Source: Thermoleophilia bacterium
Lineage (GTDB): Bacteria > Actinomycetota > Thermoleophilia > BMS3ABIN01
Direction of reading: 5' to 3'
Length of the DNA stretch: 40,744 bases
NCBI GenBank assembly: GCA_014859345.1
Contig: JACUUL010000012.1
Span: 1 to 40,744 of the forward strand
Below are positions 17,723 through 27,088 of the stretch, piece after piece. Numbering within the stretch: the first letter of the stretch is position 1; each line of letters starts with the position of its first letter. The position numbers were made by a program, and so were the translations under genes. The notes under the pieces were generated by a model, which did no database searches, was not told where the DNA came from, and saw nothing but the letters and a program-made list of their open reading frames with translations.

Positions 17723-19690
17723 ATGAAGCTTCAATACAAACTCTACCTGTTCTTCACGGCGGTTGTGCTCGTGCCTCTTGTGGTGGCGACCGTCACCGCC
17801 AGCCTGATCCTGGAGCGATCCAGCCGGGAAAGCTATGAAAACCGCATAAGCAGCGCCATGGCGGCAGCTCTGGCGGTGGTGGAATCGGATGCCCGGAAAC
17901 TGAGCGGCGATTTTAGCGCTGCGATCGAGACGACCGATCTTGCCGCGGTTGCCACGGGAAGCGCTTCCGAGCAGCAGGCAATTCTGAATTCAATCATGTC
18001 GCGTTCCGGAGCCAGCGGGGTCGTCATCGTCGATTCGGCCGGAAATGCCGTAACCGGGGCAGGCTCCGGGTCCGCCGGGGAGCCTGCCCTTCCACACATT
18101 GCCTCGACTGTCACCCTTGGTCCTGCCGAGGCCCGCTGGCAAATCAGGGCATTTCGCACGTTCGATGCGGACGCCCTGTCCAACATCTTTTCCTCCCAGG
18201 AGCTCGAGTGGGGAATCCTCCGGGATGGCAGGGCCCAGGTCGGATCATTGGAAGCGGGCATGGAGCCTGCCCCTCTCGCGGGCATGGACGGCGCCGCCGG
18301 TGACAGATACTTCCGGGCCCGTATCGATGGCAGGGATTACCTTTCTTCATCGATAAGGCTGCCGGCCGCGATCACCAGCCAGGAAGCCGTTCTGTTTACA
18401 GGGATATCCACGGATGTGGTCAGCGCGGCATCCATAAGAGTCCTGATGATGGGCGCCGTATTCGCGTTGCTGGTAGTTGCCGCGGCGGGATCCCTGGGAT
18501 TCCTCATGGCCCGGAACATCACAGGCTCTCTCAGGGAGCTGAACGCGGCTATTGCCGCCGGCATCCAGGGCGACCTTGAGCGCCGGGTTGAGGTCAGATC
18601 CGGGGATGAGATAGGCAGCCTGGCCGGCTCCTTCAACAAGATGCAGGACAGCATCGTCAGATACATCGCTGACATTGAAGAATCCCGCGGGCAGCTTCTG
18701 CTGGCGCTGTCCTACGCGGGTGACATCCTGGGCTCGACGGCCGACCGGAAGCGCCTGCTCGAAGTTACGGCGAACGCCGCCATGCTGGCTACCGGCGCCA
18801 AAGGCGTCTGGGTGGAGTCGTTTGCTCCGGGATGGCCGGAAGAGGGCCGGGCCCAGCCGGATCCATCATGGCCGGCTGGCCGGCCACCGTCGGCAGGCAT
18901 GGCTCAGGAGAACGTCACGATGGGCGTACCCGAGGATTTCTTTTCGGGCGCCACCGGTGAGGCGGCCCACATGTTGGCGCTCGACATGGCAATAAGCGGC
19001 GGCGCCAGGAAAGTCAGACGGCTGGAAAATGGTCTGGAAATGAGCGCGTACCCCATGTTAAAGGACAACCAGATACATGGAGCCCTGGTAGCGGTCGCCA
19101 CTGGCCCTCTTGAAGAAAGCCGCCAGAGGATCCTCACCTCTTTGACAATCCAGGCCGCCAGCGCTTTGGAAAACCTGATCATTGGAGATCTGCAGAGGCA
19201 CCTGGCCATCACCGATCCCATGACCGGACTTTACAATTTCCGATACCTCATAGACTCGCTCGGCAATGAGTTGGAGAGGAGCCGCCGTTACGAACATCCG
19301 GCCGTATTGGCCATCATCGATCTCGATGACTTCAAGCTTGTCAATGACAAATATGGCCATCCGGCCGGCGATGAGCTGTTGAAGGCTGTTGCTGAGATCC
19401 TGAAGGCGAATATCCGCCGCGCGGATATCGTGGCCAGATACGGGGGCGAAGAATTTGCCGTGGTCATGCCAGAAACTAACAAAGAGGCGGCGCTGGGCGT
19501 CATGGAGAAGCTCAAGCGGGTGATAGCCGGCATCAAACTCGAGAATTACCCTGAGGTGCGCGTTACCGCGAGCATAGGCGTCGCCGGTTTTCCCGATGAC
19601 GCGGATAATCATACCGATCTGCTGGCGCGCGCCGACGAAGCGCTCTATCTATCCAAGAAGGCAGGTAAGAACCGGGTTACTGGCGCTTAG
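17723..19690 (+). CDS. Membrane diguanylate cyclase with HAMP, GAF-like and GGDEF domains
   Basis: The 655-aa protein makes cyclic di-GMP in response to an outside signal. It has a membrane segment at residues 8-30, an extracytoplasmic sensor region of about 200 residues, a second membrane segment near 232-258, a HAMP domain (SLRELNAAIAAG ... SGDEIGSLAGSFNKMQDSI), a GAF-like region at about 330-485, and a C-terminal GGDEF domain. The active site is RYGGEEFAVVMP, so catalysis should be intact. The inhibitory site RRAD lies exactly 5 residues before it, so product feedback is expected. No EAL or HD-GYP phosphodiesterase is in the window. The gene converges with a proline-rich membrane protein gene. 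Confidence 0.92.
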   Translation: MKLQYKLYLFFTAVVLVPLVVATVTASLILERSSRESYENRISSAMAAALAVVESDARKLSGDFSAAIETTDLAAVATGSASEQQAILNSIMSRSGASGVVIVDSAGNAVTGAGSGSAGEPALPHIASTVTLGPAEARWQIRAFRTFDADALSNIFSSQELEWGILRDGRAQVGSLEAGMEPAPLAGMDGAAGDRYFRARIDGRDYLSSSIRLPAAITSQEAVLFTGISTDVVSAASIRVLMMGAVFALLVVAAAGSLGFLMARNITGSLRELNAAIAAGIQGDLERRVEVRSGDEIGSLAGSFNKMQDSIVRYIADIEESRGQLLLALSYAGDILGSTADRKRLLEVTANAAMLATGAKGVWVESFAPGWPEEGRAQPDPSWPAGRPPSAGMAQENVTMGVPEDFFSGATGEAAHMLALDMAISGGARKVRRLENGLEMSAYPMLKDNQIHGALVAVATGPLEESRQRILTSLTIQAASALENLIIGDLQRHLAITDPMTGLYNFRYLIDSLGNELERSRRYEHPAVLAIIDLDDFKLVNDKYGHPAGDELLKAVAEILKANIRRADIVARYGGEEFAVVMPETNKEAALGVMEKLKRVIAGIKLENYPEVRVTASIGVAGFPDDADNHTDLLARADEALYLSKKAGKNRVTGA

Positions 19691-19706
19691 GCTGGCCGCC
19701 CGCCAG

Positions 19707-20303
19707 TCACTTCTTTTGTCCGTTGCCTTGCCCGTTGCTCTGGAGCTTGGCCTTATCCTGATTTTCCTTTTTTTCCTTCTTTTCCTTGTCCAGGCCGGCG
19801 CCTGGGCTGGAAGCCGCTGCACCGTTTCCAGAATTGCCGTTTCCGGGGTCACTGCCCTGGTTCCAATCATCAATGTCGGCCAACTGAGGCACATCAGGCT
19901 GAGGCTGTTCCAGGATGACAGGCTCTGGCGGCGAAGCCTCGGCGGGCTCGGGAGGAACATCGGCCGCGGCGGGAGACCGCACAACCAGAAATTCGCCAAT
20001 CTCCCAGCTCGTATCCGCCAGCATCTGGGCCGATTCAGTCATTGCGGGCTGACCGGTCGCCTGAGCCAATGGCGGAGGCGCCGCGTCCACAACGGCCCTC
20101 AGCGGCAACAGAGGGGTGGTGTGGGGTACCGGAAGCGCGGGAACGGTTATCCCCACCGTGACGGGATTCGGGAGCATTGTCCTGCCGGCGGCTGTGAAAA
20201 GATAGACGTTTACCACCGCAATCAGCATCGAGAGGGCGGCAACGCCAACTCCCAGAACCGTAATTTTGCCGTGTTCACTGGATATTTGCGGAATTCTGTG
20301 CAT
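19707..20303 (-). CDS. Single-span, proline-rich protein with a charged C-terminal tail
   Basis: I do not recognise a family. From ATG 20303 the product is 198 aa: a short polar N-terminus, one hydrophobic segment at about residues 13-34 (VLGVGVAALSMLIAVVNVYLF), then a Pro/Ala-rich stalk with many PP and EP pairs, and a tail rich in Lys, Glu, Gln, Asn and Gly (KEKKEKKENQDK). The form suggests a membrane-anchored protein with a disordered external region. No strong ribosome site precedes the ATG. The track's longer version to 20513 runs into the histidine kinase start and is unlikely. The stop is 16 bp from that of the convergent cyclase gene. Confidence 0.6.
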   Translation of the reverse strand: MHRIPQISSEHGKITVLGVGVAALSMLIAVVNVYLFTAAGRTMLPNPVTVGITVPALPVPHTTPLLPLRAVVDAAPPPLAQATGQPAMTESAQMLADTSWEIGEFLVVRSPAAADVPPEPAEASPPEPVILEQPQPDVPQLADIDDWNQGSDPGNGNSGNGAAASSPGAGLDKEKKEKKENQDKAKLQSNGQGNGQKK

Positions 20304-20391
20304 ATCCCGGCATAGAAAAATCGAGTTTAGCCATAAACATGTAATTTTTATCGGCAGAATCCTGCCGGACTTTAACAAAATGTTCGCTGGT

Positions 20392-20403
20392 TTCCGTGCG
20401 GAA
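20392..20403. promoter_or_regulatory. Palindrome upstream of the histidine kinase promoter
   Basis: TTCCGTGCGGAA is a perfect 5-2-5 inverted repeat ending 17 bp before the TATAAT at 20421, so it covers the -35 position. It could be an operator or activator site. The short arms make chance plausible. Confidence 0.35.
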
Positions 20404-20420
20404 CTGGAAGCCGTAAACTG

Positions 20421-20426
20421 TATAAT
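20421..20426 (+). promoter_or_regulatory. -10 element of the histidine kinase operon
   Basis: A perfect TATAAT stands 80 bp before the ATG at 20507. There is no good -35 at the right distance, which fits a promoter that needs an activator. Confidence 0.45.
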
Positions 20427-20506
20427 ATTGATGAATAAAGAAGCCTTTTGGAGATAAAGTAAAAATCTCCATAAACGGGAATAATGTCTGGGACTTCCGG
20501 CAGGGT

Positions 20507-22198
20507 ATGGCAATTTTGGCTAACCGCTTAATCATCAGTCAACGAGATCCCCGCCAGGTGAGGATGGCCAAGTCGGCCGCCTGGCTGTACTGGCTGGGAA
20601 TTATCGTTGTTCTGATCGGAGTCTTCCTGCCTGTTGAGCAGGAGATGAACCTCACGCCGGTGATGTTGCTTGTCGCCGGGGGCCTGCTGTCTTCTCTGGT
20701 GCTCATGCTGGCGCCCTGGCAGAGGTTCTCATACAAGCTTTTTTACATAATGGCAGGCCTGGGATGCTCCCATATCGCCACCCTGATCTTTGTGACCGGC
20801 GGCATGGAAAGCCCTTACTCGCAGCTGTATTTTTTAATCGCGATCTGGGCAGCCTACTTCTTTTCCTTCAGGGGCTTTGGCCTGGTGTCGGTCATGGTTA
20901 TCGGCAGCCTTGCGATGCCTTTCCTTTATGAACGCGGATACGGCCAGTTCCACATAACTCACGTACTCACCCAGATACTGTTCATGCTCATAGCCGGAGG
21001 GCTGGTAAACCTCCTGGTCACCCAGGTCAAGGAACGCAACCTGGACCTGGGCCGCACCAATGAACGGCTGGCCCAGAAGATGCGCGAGGTACTTCACGAG
21101 AAAGAGAAGACGGCAGCCGTCCTGTCCAGCGTCGCCGATGGCGTATACGTGGTTGATAATAATGATAAGATTGTTCTCTGGAACCAGGCGGCTGAGTTGA
21201 TTACCGGATTTACCAAGGAAGAGATGGTCGGCCGCGTCTGCCGTGACGCCATGAAGCCTGCCGAAGAAGGCGGGAACCCGATCTGCACGCCTCTCTGTGA
21301 CACAATGGTGGAGTTCGAGCCGGGATCATCCGGCGTGGGCTACGAACTGCTGACATGCCGCAAGAATGGCGACCGCATATGGCTGTCAGTGAGCGCCGCG
21401 CCGATCCGTGATAGCGGCGAGACCGCCGGCATCGTCCACGTCTTCCGGGACATATCAGAATACAAGGAAATCGATCGAATGAAGTCCGACTTCGTGGCCA
21501 CTGTCTCGCACGAGTTGAGGACGCCGCTCACGTCCATCCTCGGGTTCGCCAAGACGCTGCTCAGGGCGGATGCCAACTTCTCTGAAGAGAGCCGCGAGTC
21601 GTTTCTGACAGAGATCGTCCGGGAAGGGGAGAGGCTGGCGCGGCTGATCGAGGACGTGCTCAGCGTCAGCCGCATCGAGGCAGGCAGCCTGCGGCTCGAC
21701 CTCAGGCCCGTGGCGGTTGAGCCCACGGTCAGGGAAGTGGTCCGGAACGTGTCCAGCTTGACATCCATTCACAGGTTCGAAATAAATGTGCCTGACGATA
21801 TTAGCCTGGTGATGGCGGATTCGGACAAGCTGCACCAGGTTCTCCTTAATCTGGTGGTCAACGCCGTCAAGTACTCGCCCGACGGGGGAGAGGTGTCGGT
21901 ATCGGCGGCCGAATCCGAGGGCTATATCCGGTTTCTGGTGGCAGACCAGGGCGTGGGAATCAGCGAAGAGAATCTGCCGCATATCTTTGAGCGGTTCTTC
22001 CGGGCTTCCCCCGGCGGCAAGAGGGGCGCCGCCGGCACGGGTCTCGGCCTGTACGTGAGCAGGAATCTGATCGAGCAGATGGGTGGCGAGATATGGGCCG
22101 AATCACAGCCGGGAGCCGGCAGCCGGTTTTATTTCCGGCTGCCCGTGGCACAAGCGGACCAGGCAGGAGCTGAACCACGCAAAAAAGTAGCTTCCTGA
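20507..22198 (+). CDS. Membrane PAS-domain sensor histidine kinase
   Basis: A 563-aa two-component sensor. Residues 25-172 contain about five or six membrane segments with short loops. A coiled linker follows, then a PAS domain at about 201-320 that includes an unusual Cys-rich stretch (ICTPLCDTM), then the dimerisation domain with the phospho-acceptor His335 in VSHELRTPL, and the ATP-binding domain with the N box (LLNLVVNAVKYSPDGG), G1 (DQGVGI), F (FERFFRA) and G2 (GTGLGLYVS) boxes. All catalytic boxes are intact. The membrane region has little outside the bilayer, so it may sense the membrane state or a small molecule. The ATG at 20564 is an alternative start. The response regulator gene follows after 25 bp. 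Confidence 0.93.
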   Translation: MAILANRLIISQRDPRQVRMAKSAAWLYWLGIIVVLIGVFLPVEQEMNLTPVMLLVAGGLLSSLVLMLAPWQRFSYKLFYIMAGLGCSHIATLIFVTGGMESPYSQLYFLIAIWAAYFFSFRGFGLVSVMVIGSLAMPFLYERGYGQFHITHVLTQILFMLIAGGLVNLLVTQVKERNLDLGRTNERLAQKMREVLHEKEKTAAVLSSVADGVYVVDNNDKIVLWNQAAELITGFTKEEMVGRVCRDAMKPAEEGGNPICTPLCDTMVEFEPGSSGVGYELLTCRKNGDRIWLSVSAAPIRDSGETAGIVHVFRDISEYKEIDRMKSDFVATVSHELRTPLTSILGFAKTLLRADANFSEESRESFLTEIVREGERLARLIEDVLSVSRIEAGSLRLDLRPVAVEPTVREVVRNVSSLTSIHRFEINVPDDISLVMADSDKLHQVLLNLVVNAVKYSPDGGEVSVSAAESEGYIRFLVADQGVGISEENLPHIFERFFRASPGGKRGAAGTGLGLYVSRNLIEQMGGEIWAESQPGAGSRFYFRLPVAQADQAGAEPRKKVAS

Positions 22199-22223
22199 AC
22201 ATCATCCCCGGGGATGTGGTCGC

Positions 22224-22616
22224 ATGAACGGTGAAAAAAACGCGAAACAGGTCATGATCGTCGATGACGAAGCTTCCCTGCGGGCGCTGGTGCGGGCCAA
22301 CCTGGAGATCGATGGATTCGAGGTCAGCGAAGCTGTGGACGGCATCGAAGCCATGAAGATGATGAGGGAGTCGAAGCCGGACCTGGTTCTGCTCGACATC
22401 ATGATGCCGGGCAAGGACGGCATCGAAGTGCTTGAAGAGATGGCTGCGGATTCCGAACTGCGGAACATCCCCATAATCATGCTCACGGCCAAGGGCGAAC
22501 AGGAGGATCTGCAGAAGGGGGTTGATCTGGGCGCGAGGGGCCATATCACCAAACCCTTCGATCCTGAGCAGATGGTCCGCACTGTCAAGGCTGCCCTGGG
22601 AATCATCCGGCGCTAG
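22224..22616 (+). CDS. Single-domain response regulator (receiver only)
   Basis: A 130-aa CheY-like receiver with the acidic pair DD14-15, the phospho-acceptor Asp58 in LVLLDIMMPGKDG, the Thr in IIMLTAK and the Lys in HITKPFDP. No output domain is attached, so it must act through protein contacts or in a phosphorelay. It directly follows the PAS histidine kinase and is its presumed partner. An intrinsic terminator lies about 120 bp downstream. Confidence 0.93.
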   Translation: MNGEKNAKQVMIVDDEASLRALVRANLEIDGFEVSEAVDGIEAMKMMRESKPDLVLLDIMMPGKDGIEVLEEMAADSELRNIPIIMLTAKGEQEDLQKGVDLGARGHITKPFDPEQMVRTVKAALGIIRR

Positions 22617-22737
22617 CCTGCGGGGATGTCACCTCAACTTCCAAATCCGGGAGATGGCCTCTTCCCCATGACAACCACTTTGTCAAAGGGAAGCTCTGCG
22701 GGCATATGAGGGCCGACACCCCGGTTTCACGCCCCGG

Positions 22738-22763
22738 GAGAGAGGATCTCGCTCTCTTTTTTT
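22738..22763 (+). terminator. Intrinsic terminator after the two-component operon
   Basis: GAGAG ... CTCTC, with the inner G-C pair and one mismatch, forms a short stem of about 8 bp followed by seven T residues. It separates the two-component genes from the ilv promoter. Confidence 0.6.
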
Positions 22764-22789
22764 GCCTGAGTTTGCCGGCCGGTCAAACT

Positions 22790-22818
22790 TTGTGAAGTGG
22801 CCTGGCTTGAGATAAGAT
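22790..22818 (+). promoter_or_regulatory. Promoter of the ilv operon
   Basis: TTGTGA (22790-22795) and TAAGAT (22813-22818) are 17 bp apart. The start near 22825 leaves only about 30 nt before the GTG of ilvD, too short for a T-box or a peptide attenuator. Confidence 0.5.
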
Positions 22819-22853
22819 ATGTCTTCCCTTGTCACCCATCTTGAAGAGATTCT

Positions 22854-24518
22854 GTGAGTCTGCGAAGCGATGAGATAACCAAAGGAATTGCCAGGGCGCC
22901 CCAACGCTCGCTGCTGAAGGCGCTGGGCCTGGGAGAGCGGGAAATGGGACTTCCCTTCATCGGGGTGGCCAACTCGTTCAACGAGGTCATCCCCGGTCAC
23001 ACCGGCCTGCGCCGGGTGGCGGAAGAGGTCAAGGCGGGCATATGGGCCGCCGGCGGCGTTCCGCTGGAGTTCGGCGGCATCGGCGTCTGCGATGGCATTG
23101 CCATGAACCATGAAGGAATGCGATTTTCTCTGCCCAGCCGTGAGCTGATCGCGGACGAGGTGGAAGTCATGGCCCGGGCGCATGTTCTGGATGGCCTCGT
23201 CCTGGTCCCCAACTGCGACAAGGTGGTTCCCGGCATGTTGATGGCCGCGGCGCGTGTCAACATCCCTGCCATCGTCGTGAGCGGAGGTCCCATGCTGGCC
23301 GGCGAGTACCGGGGGGAAAAGATCGATCTTCACAATGTTTTTGAAGCGGTAGGCGCCGCGCTCACCGGCAACCTGGATGAGGAGGGCCTGAAGCGGGTGG
23401 AGGGCTGCGCCTGTCCCGGCTGTGGCTCCTGCGCGGGTCTTTTCACCGCCAACTCCATGAACTGTTTGACTGAGGCGCTGGGGCTGGCCCTGCCCGGCAA
23501 CGGAACCATCCCCGCGGTTTATGCCGACCGTCTCAGGCTGGCGCGCGACTCCGGCCGGCGGGTTGTGGAACTTGTTATGGGCGATGTGAAACCCAGGGAC
23601 ATCGTGGACGGCCGCGCCATCCGGAACGCGCTCGCCGTCGATTCCGCCATGGGCTGCTCTACGAACACCGTGCTGCACCTGGCCGCCATCGCCCATGAGG
23701 CGGGGGTTGCGTTCGACATCGGCGTCATCAACGAAATCACGGCGGCAACGCCGCATCTCTGCTCATTGAGCCCCGCGGGGGTCCATCACATGCAGGACCT
23801 GCACGCGGCTGGCGGCGTCGCGGCGCTTATGAAGACGCTGCTGGACGCCGGCAAACTGGATGGATCGGCGCGGAGCGTGGCATCAGAAAGCATCGCCGAG
23901 GCCGTTGCTTCCGCCTCGGTCATTGATCAGGAAGTCATCCGCCCGGTGGAAAGGGCCTACCATGAAACGGGCGGGCTGGCTGTGCTGTTCGGCAACCTTG
24001 CTCCTTACGGCGCCGTAGTCAAGGAATCGGCGGTCCTGCCCGAGATGCTCAGGCACCGTGGGCCGGCCATGGTGTTTGAGGATGAGCCAAAGCTGGTCAA
24101 GACCATCGAACAGGGCCGGATAAAAGGCGGCAGCGTCGTGGTGATCCGCTATCAGGGCCCGAAGGGCGGCCCGGGAATGCCGGAGATGCTGACACCAACA
24201 TCCGCCATCGCGGGGGCCGGACTCGACCGCCGGGTGGCGCTCATAACTGACGGGCGATTCTCCGGAGCCACCCGTGGCGCCAGCATCGGCCATGTGGCGC
24301 CGGAAGCCTTTGACGGTGGACCGATAGCCCTGATCAAGGACGGGGATGAGATAGAGATCGACATTCCTAAGCGGCAATTGAACCTGTTGATCAGCGAAGA
24401 GGAGATGAAATCCCGGGGGTCCGCCTGGCAGCCGCGCGAACCCCGGTACAGCAGCGGATTTCTTGGCAGATATGTTAAGCTAGTAAACGGCGCCGAACGG
24501 GGCGCGGTCGTGGAATAG
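22854..24518 (+). CDS. ilvD: Dihydroxy-acid dehydratase
   Basis: IlvD dehydrates the 2,3-dihydroxy acids of valine and isoleucine synthesis using an Fe-S cluster. The 554-aa protein is of normal length and has [12 protein letters not shown], the cysteine motif [22 protein letters not shown], the block [11 protein letters not shown] and the C-terminal [21 protein letters not shown]. The GTG start at 22854 has GAAGAGAT just upstream and lies where the family begins ([20 protein letters not shown]). It is the first gene of ilvD-ilvB-ilvN-ilvC. Confidence 0.97.
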   Translation: MSLRSDEITKGIARAPQRSLLKALGLGEREMGLPFIGVANSFNEVIPGHTGLRRVAEEVKAGIWAAGGVPLEFGGIGVCDGIAMNHEGMRFSLPSRELIADEVEVMARAHVLDGLVLVPNCDKVVPGMLMAAARVNIPAIVVSGGPMLAGEYRGEKIDLHNVFEAVGAALTGNLDEEGLKRVEGCACPGCGSCAGLFTANSMNCLTEALGLALPGNGTIPAVYADRLRLARDSGRRVVELVMGDVKPRDIVDGRAIRNALAVDSAMGCSTNTVLHLAAIAHEAGVAFDIGVINEITAATPHLCSLSPAGVHHMQDLHAAGGVAALMKTLLDAGKLDGSARSVASESIAEAVASASVIDQEVIRPVERAYHETGGLAVLFGNLAPYGAVVKESAVLPEMLRHRGPAMVFEDEPKLVKTIEQGRIKGGSVVVIRYQGPKGGPGMPEMLTPTSAIAGAGLDRRVALITDGRFSGATRGASIGHVAPEAFDGGPIALIKDGDEIEIDIPKRQLNLLISEEEMKSRGSAWQPREPRYSSGFLGRYVKLVNGAERGAVVE

Positions 24519-24530
24519 GAGGACGTCATT

Positions 24531-24602
24531 TTGGCGAAGAGGCACCGGCTTCATCGCCAGGGGCACGGTTGTCATCCCCGAGAAGACAGCCATTCAGGAT
24601 GA
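24531..24602 (+). CDS. Possible 23-codon ORF in the ilvD-ilvB gap
   Basis: A TTG at 24531 has a perfect AGGAGG 8 nt upstream (24517-24522), overlapping the ilvD stop codon. It opens 23 codons with five histidines (start LAKRHRLHRQGHGCHP). It is too short for the ORF track and has too few Leu, Val and Ile codons to be a classical ilv leader peptide. It may be a translated small peptide, or the ribosome site may be a relic of a tighter gene arrangement. Confidence 0.35.
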   Translation: MAKRHRLHRQGHGCHPREDSHSG

Positions 24603-24667
24603 GGCGCCGCGCGACGCGTTTCCCTGGACGGCGGGTTCCTGACAAGAAACAAGGAAGCACCGGTTTT

Positions 24668-26350
24668 ATGAAAGGCTCAGAAGCAATAATCGAATCGCTC
24701 AAGGCCGCCGGCACGGAGGTCATCTTCGGCCTTCCGGGCGGGGTCGTCATCCCTCTTTATGATGCCCTGTTCGATTCTGACCTCAGTCATTACCTGGTCC
24801 GTCACGAGCAGGGGGCGGCGCACATGGCCGATGGCTACGCCCGGGCCACCGGCAAGACAGGCGTCTGCATAGCCACCAGCGGCCCCGGCGCCACCAATCT
24901 GGTGACCGGCATCGCCAACGCCTATCTGGATTCGACACCCATAGTGGCCATCACTGGCCAGGTGCGCAGCGACCTCATCGGCACGGATGCGTTTCAGGAG
25001 GTCGACATCACCGGCATTACGCAGCCCATCGTCAAGCACAGCTACCTGATCAAGGACCCCAAGGACATCCCCCGGGTCATCAAGGAGGCTTTTTATATCG
25101 CTTCCTCCGGACGTCCCGGCCCGGTACTCATCGACATCCCGGTGGACATGCAGAACGCCGAGATCGATTACGTTGAGGGCAAAAAGATTGATCTGCCTGG
25201 ATACAGGCCAACCCTGAAGGGCCATAAAAAGCAGATCAGGGCGGCGGCCAGAGCCATCACAGCGGCTGAGAAACCGGTGCTCTATGTGGGCGGCGGCGTT
25301 ATCACTGCTGGCGCCGAGAAGGAGCTGCAGGCCCTGGCCAAACTGATGAAGATACCGGTGGCTACCACGCTCATGGGCATCGGCACCTTTCCCGAGGACA
25401 ATGTCCTGTCGCTGGGGATGCTCGGCATGCACGGCACCGGCTACGCCAATTACGCGGTGACCCATTCCGACTTGCTGATCGGGGTTGGGGCCCGCTTTGA
25501 CGACCGGGTGACCGGCAAGCTGTCAACCTTCGCCCGGCATGCCAAGAAGATTCATATTGATCTGGACCCCGCTGAGATCAGCAAGAACGTACTCATCGAC
25601 ATTCCCATCGTGGGCGACGCCAAAAATGTCCTGGCCGGCCTGGTGGCGGAGCTTAAGTCGATGAAGCGAGATGCCAGGAAGACAGCGGCCTGGATCGACC
25701 AGATCAATACATGGAAGAAGAAGCATCCGCTCTCCTATCAGGACGAGGAAGGCTCGATTATGCCCCAGTTCGTGGTGGAGGAGATCGACCGCGTCACCAG
25801 GGGAAACGCCATCATCGTCACCGAGGTGGGCCAGAACCAGATGTGGTCGGCGCTTTTTTACAAGCATAAGAAACCGAGGCATTTCATCAGCTCGGGCGGA
25901 CTGGGCACCATGGGTTTCGGTTTTCCGGCCAGCATCGGCGCCAAGGTGGGCCGCCCGGACAAGACCGTCATCGATATCGCCGGAGACGGCTCTTTCCAGA
26001 TGACCATCCAGGAGCTGGCGACCGCCGTCTGCTACGACATCCCGGTGATCGTCTGCATCCTCAACAATGGTTTTTTGGGCATGGTCCGGCAATGGCAGGA
26101 GCTGTTCTGGAACAAGCGCTACTCCGAGACGATCATCTCATGCCAGCCGGATTTCGCCGCCCTGGCCGACGCCTACGGCGCGCTGGGCATCACCATAACC
26201 GAAAAGAAGGATGTCGCCGACGCCATCCGCACCGCCATCAAGGCGAAAAAACCGGCGGTGCTGGATTTCAAGGTAAGGGCCGAGGAGAACGTGTTTCCGA
26301 TGGTCCCGGCTGGCAAGTCCATAGAGGAAATGATCGGGGGTCACAAGTAG
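24668..26350 (+). CDS. ilvB: Acetolactate synthase large subunit
   Basis: The catalytic thiamine-diphosphate subunit of acetohydroxyacid synthase. From ATG 24668 (AAGGAAG about 10 nt upstream) the product is 560 aa, a standard length. The track's extension to 24569 is Arg-rich and not part of the family. Visible features are IFGLPGGVVIPLYD, the catalytic Glu in VRHEQGAAHMADGYARATGK, and the thiamine-binding GDGSFQMTIQELATAV. The regulatory subunit ilvN follows. Confidence 0.97.
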   Translation: MKGSEAIIESLKAAGTEVIFGLPGGVVIPLYDALFDSDLSHYLVRHEQGAAHMADGYARATGKTGVCIATSGPGATNLVTGIANAYLDSTPIVAITGQVRSDLIGTDAFQEVDITGITQPIVKHSYLIKDPKDIPRVIKEAFYIASSGRPGPVLIDIPVDMQNAEIDYVEGKKIDLPGYRPTLKGHKKQIRAAARAITAAEKPVLYVGGGVITAGAEKELQALAKLMKIPVATTLMGIGTFPEDNVLSLGMLGMHGTGYANYAVTHSDLLIGVGARFDDRVTGKLSTFARHAKKIHIDLDPAEISKNVLIDIPIVGDAKNVLAGLVAELKSMKRDARKTAAWIDQINTWKKKHPLSYQDEEGSIMPQFVVEEIDRVTRGNAIIVTEVGQNQMWSALFYKHKKPRHFISSGGLGTMGFGFPASIGAKVGRPDKTVIDIAGDGSFQMTIQELATAVCYDIPVIVCILNNGFLGMVRQWQELFWNKRYSETIISCQPDFAALADAYGALGITITEKKDVADAIRTAIKAKKPAVLDFKVRAEENVFPMVPAGKSIEEMIGGHK

Positions 26351-26367
26351 GAGGGCGGGAACAGCCA

Positions 26368-26469
26368 GTGACTTCGAAAGAGAGCATCATCAGGAAGGAT
26401 TGTGCCAGGTTGTTTGCCGTGGCGGGAGCCGGAGCCAGTCGCGAAAGAGCGAAGGAACTCAAACCATGA
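26368..26469 (+). CDS. Possible 33-codon ORF coupled to ilvN
   Basis: A GTG at 26368 opens 33 codons (start VTSKESIIRKDCARLF) that end in TGA overlapping the ilvN ATG (ATGA). AGGAGGG overlaps the ilvB stop, 12 nt before the GTG. If translated, it would couple ilvB and ilvN expression across the 115-bp gap. The peptide resembles nothing I recognise. Confidence 0.35.
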   Translation: MTSKESIIRKDCARLFAVAGAGASRERAKELKP

Positions 26470-26945
26470 AGCACACATTATCGGTTTTAGTCGAAAACAA
26501 GCCCGGCGCCCTGGCCAGGATAGCCGGACTGTTCTCCCGTCGTGGCTTTAACATCGACAGCCTGGCAGTGGGCGTCACCGAGGATCCCGATGTTTCCCGG
26601 ATGACGATCACGGTATCCGCTGCCGAGCACCCGATCGAGCAGGTGACCAAACAGCTGCACAAGCTGATCAACGTCATCAAGATCACCGATCTCGACCCCG
26701 AGAATACGGTGGCCCGCGAGCTGGCCCTGATCAAGGTGAAATCGGACGCCGGCAACCGCGCCGAGATCATGCAGCTGGCGGAAATATTCCGTGCCAACAT
26801 TCTGGACGTGGGCAGAAACACGCTCACGATCGAGATCACGGGAACATACGAAAAGATTGACGCGCTCGAGAGGCTGCTTTTTCCGCATGGCGTGGTTGAA
26901 GTCGTGCGGACCGGGCGCATCGCCATCGAGCGTGGACAGAAGTAG
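26466..26945 (+). CDS. ilvN: Acetolactate synthase small (regulatory) subunit
   Basis: IlvN binds valine and regulates IlvB. From ATG 26466 (AAGGAA 8 nt upstream) the product is 159 aa. It opens with the ACT domain (TLSVLVENKPGALARIAGLFSRRGFNIDSLAVG) and continues with the typical second domain (RELALIKVK ... FRANILDVG). The track's start at 26400 adds residues outside the family. Confidence 0.96.
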   Translation: MKHTLSVLVENKPGALARIAGLFSRRGFNIDSLAVGVTEDPDVSRMTITVSAAEHPIEQVTKQLHKLINVIKITDLDPENTVARELALIKVKSDAGNRAEIMQLAEIFRANILDVGRNTLTIEITGTYEKIDALERLLFPHGVVEVVRTGRIAIERGQK

Positions 26946-27088
26946 AGAGATGTAATCGCCATCCCGGGGAGTCCTGGCTGATGTAATCCTGAGGAGAGCG
27001 GCACGACGTATCTGCGTCTTCGCCAAATCAGGTTTGCCCCCGGGCGCCGGCAAATAATCGGAAACCGGTAACTCCATCGAGGAGGAAC

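Noticed and set aside
22819-22853. T-box or leader-peptide attenuator for the ilv operon
   Set aside because: The leader after the predicted promoter is only about 30 nt and has no hairpin.
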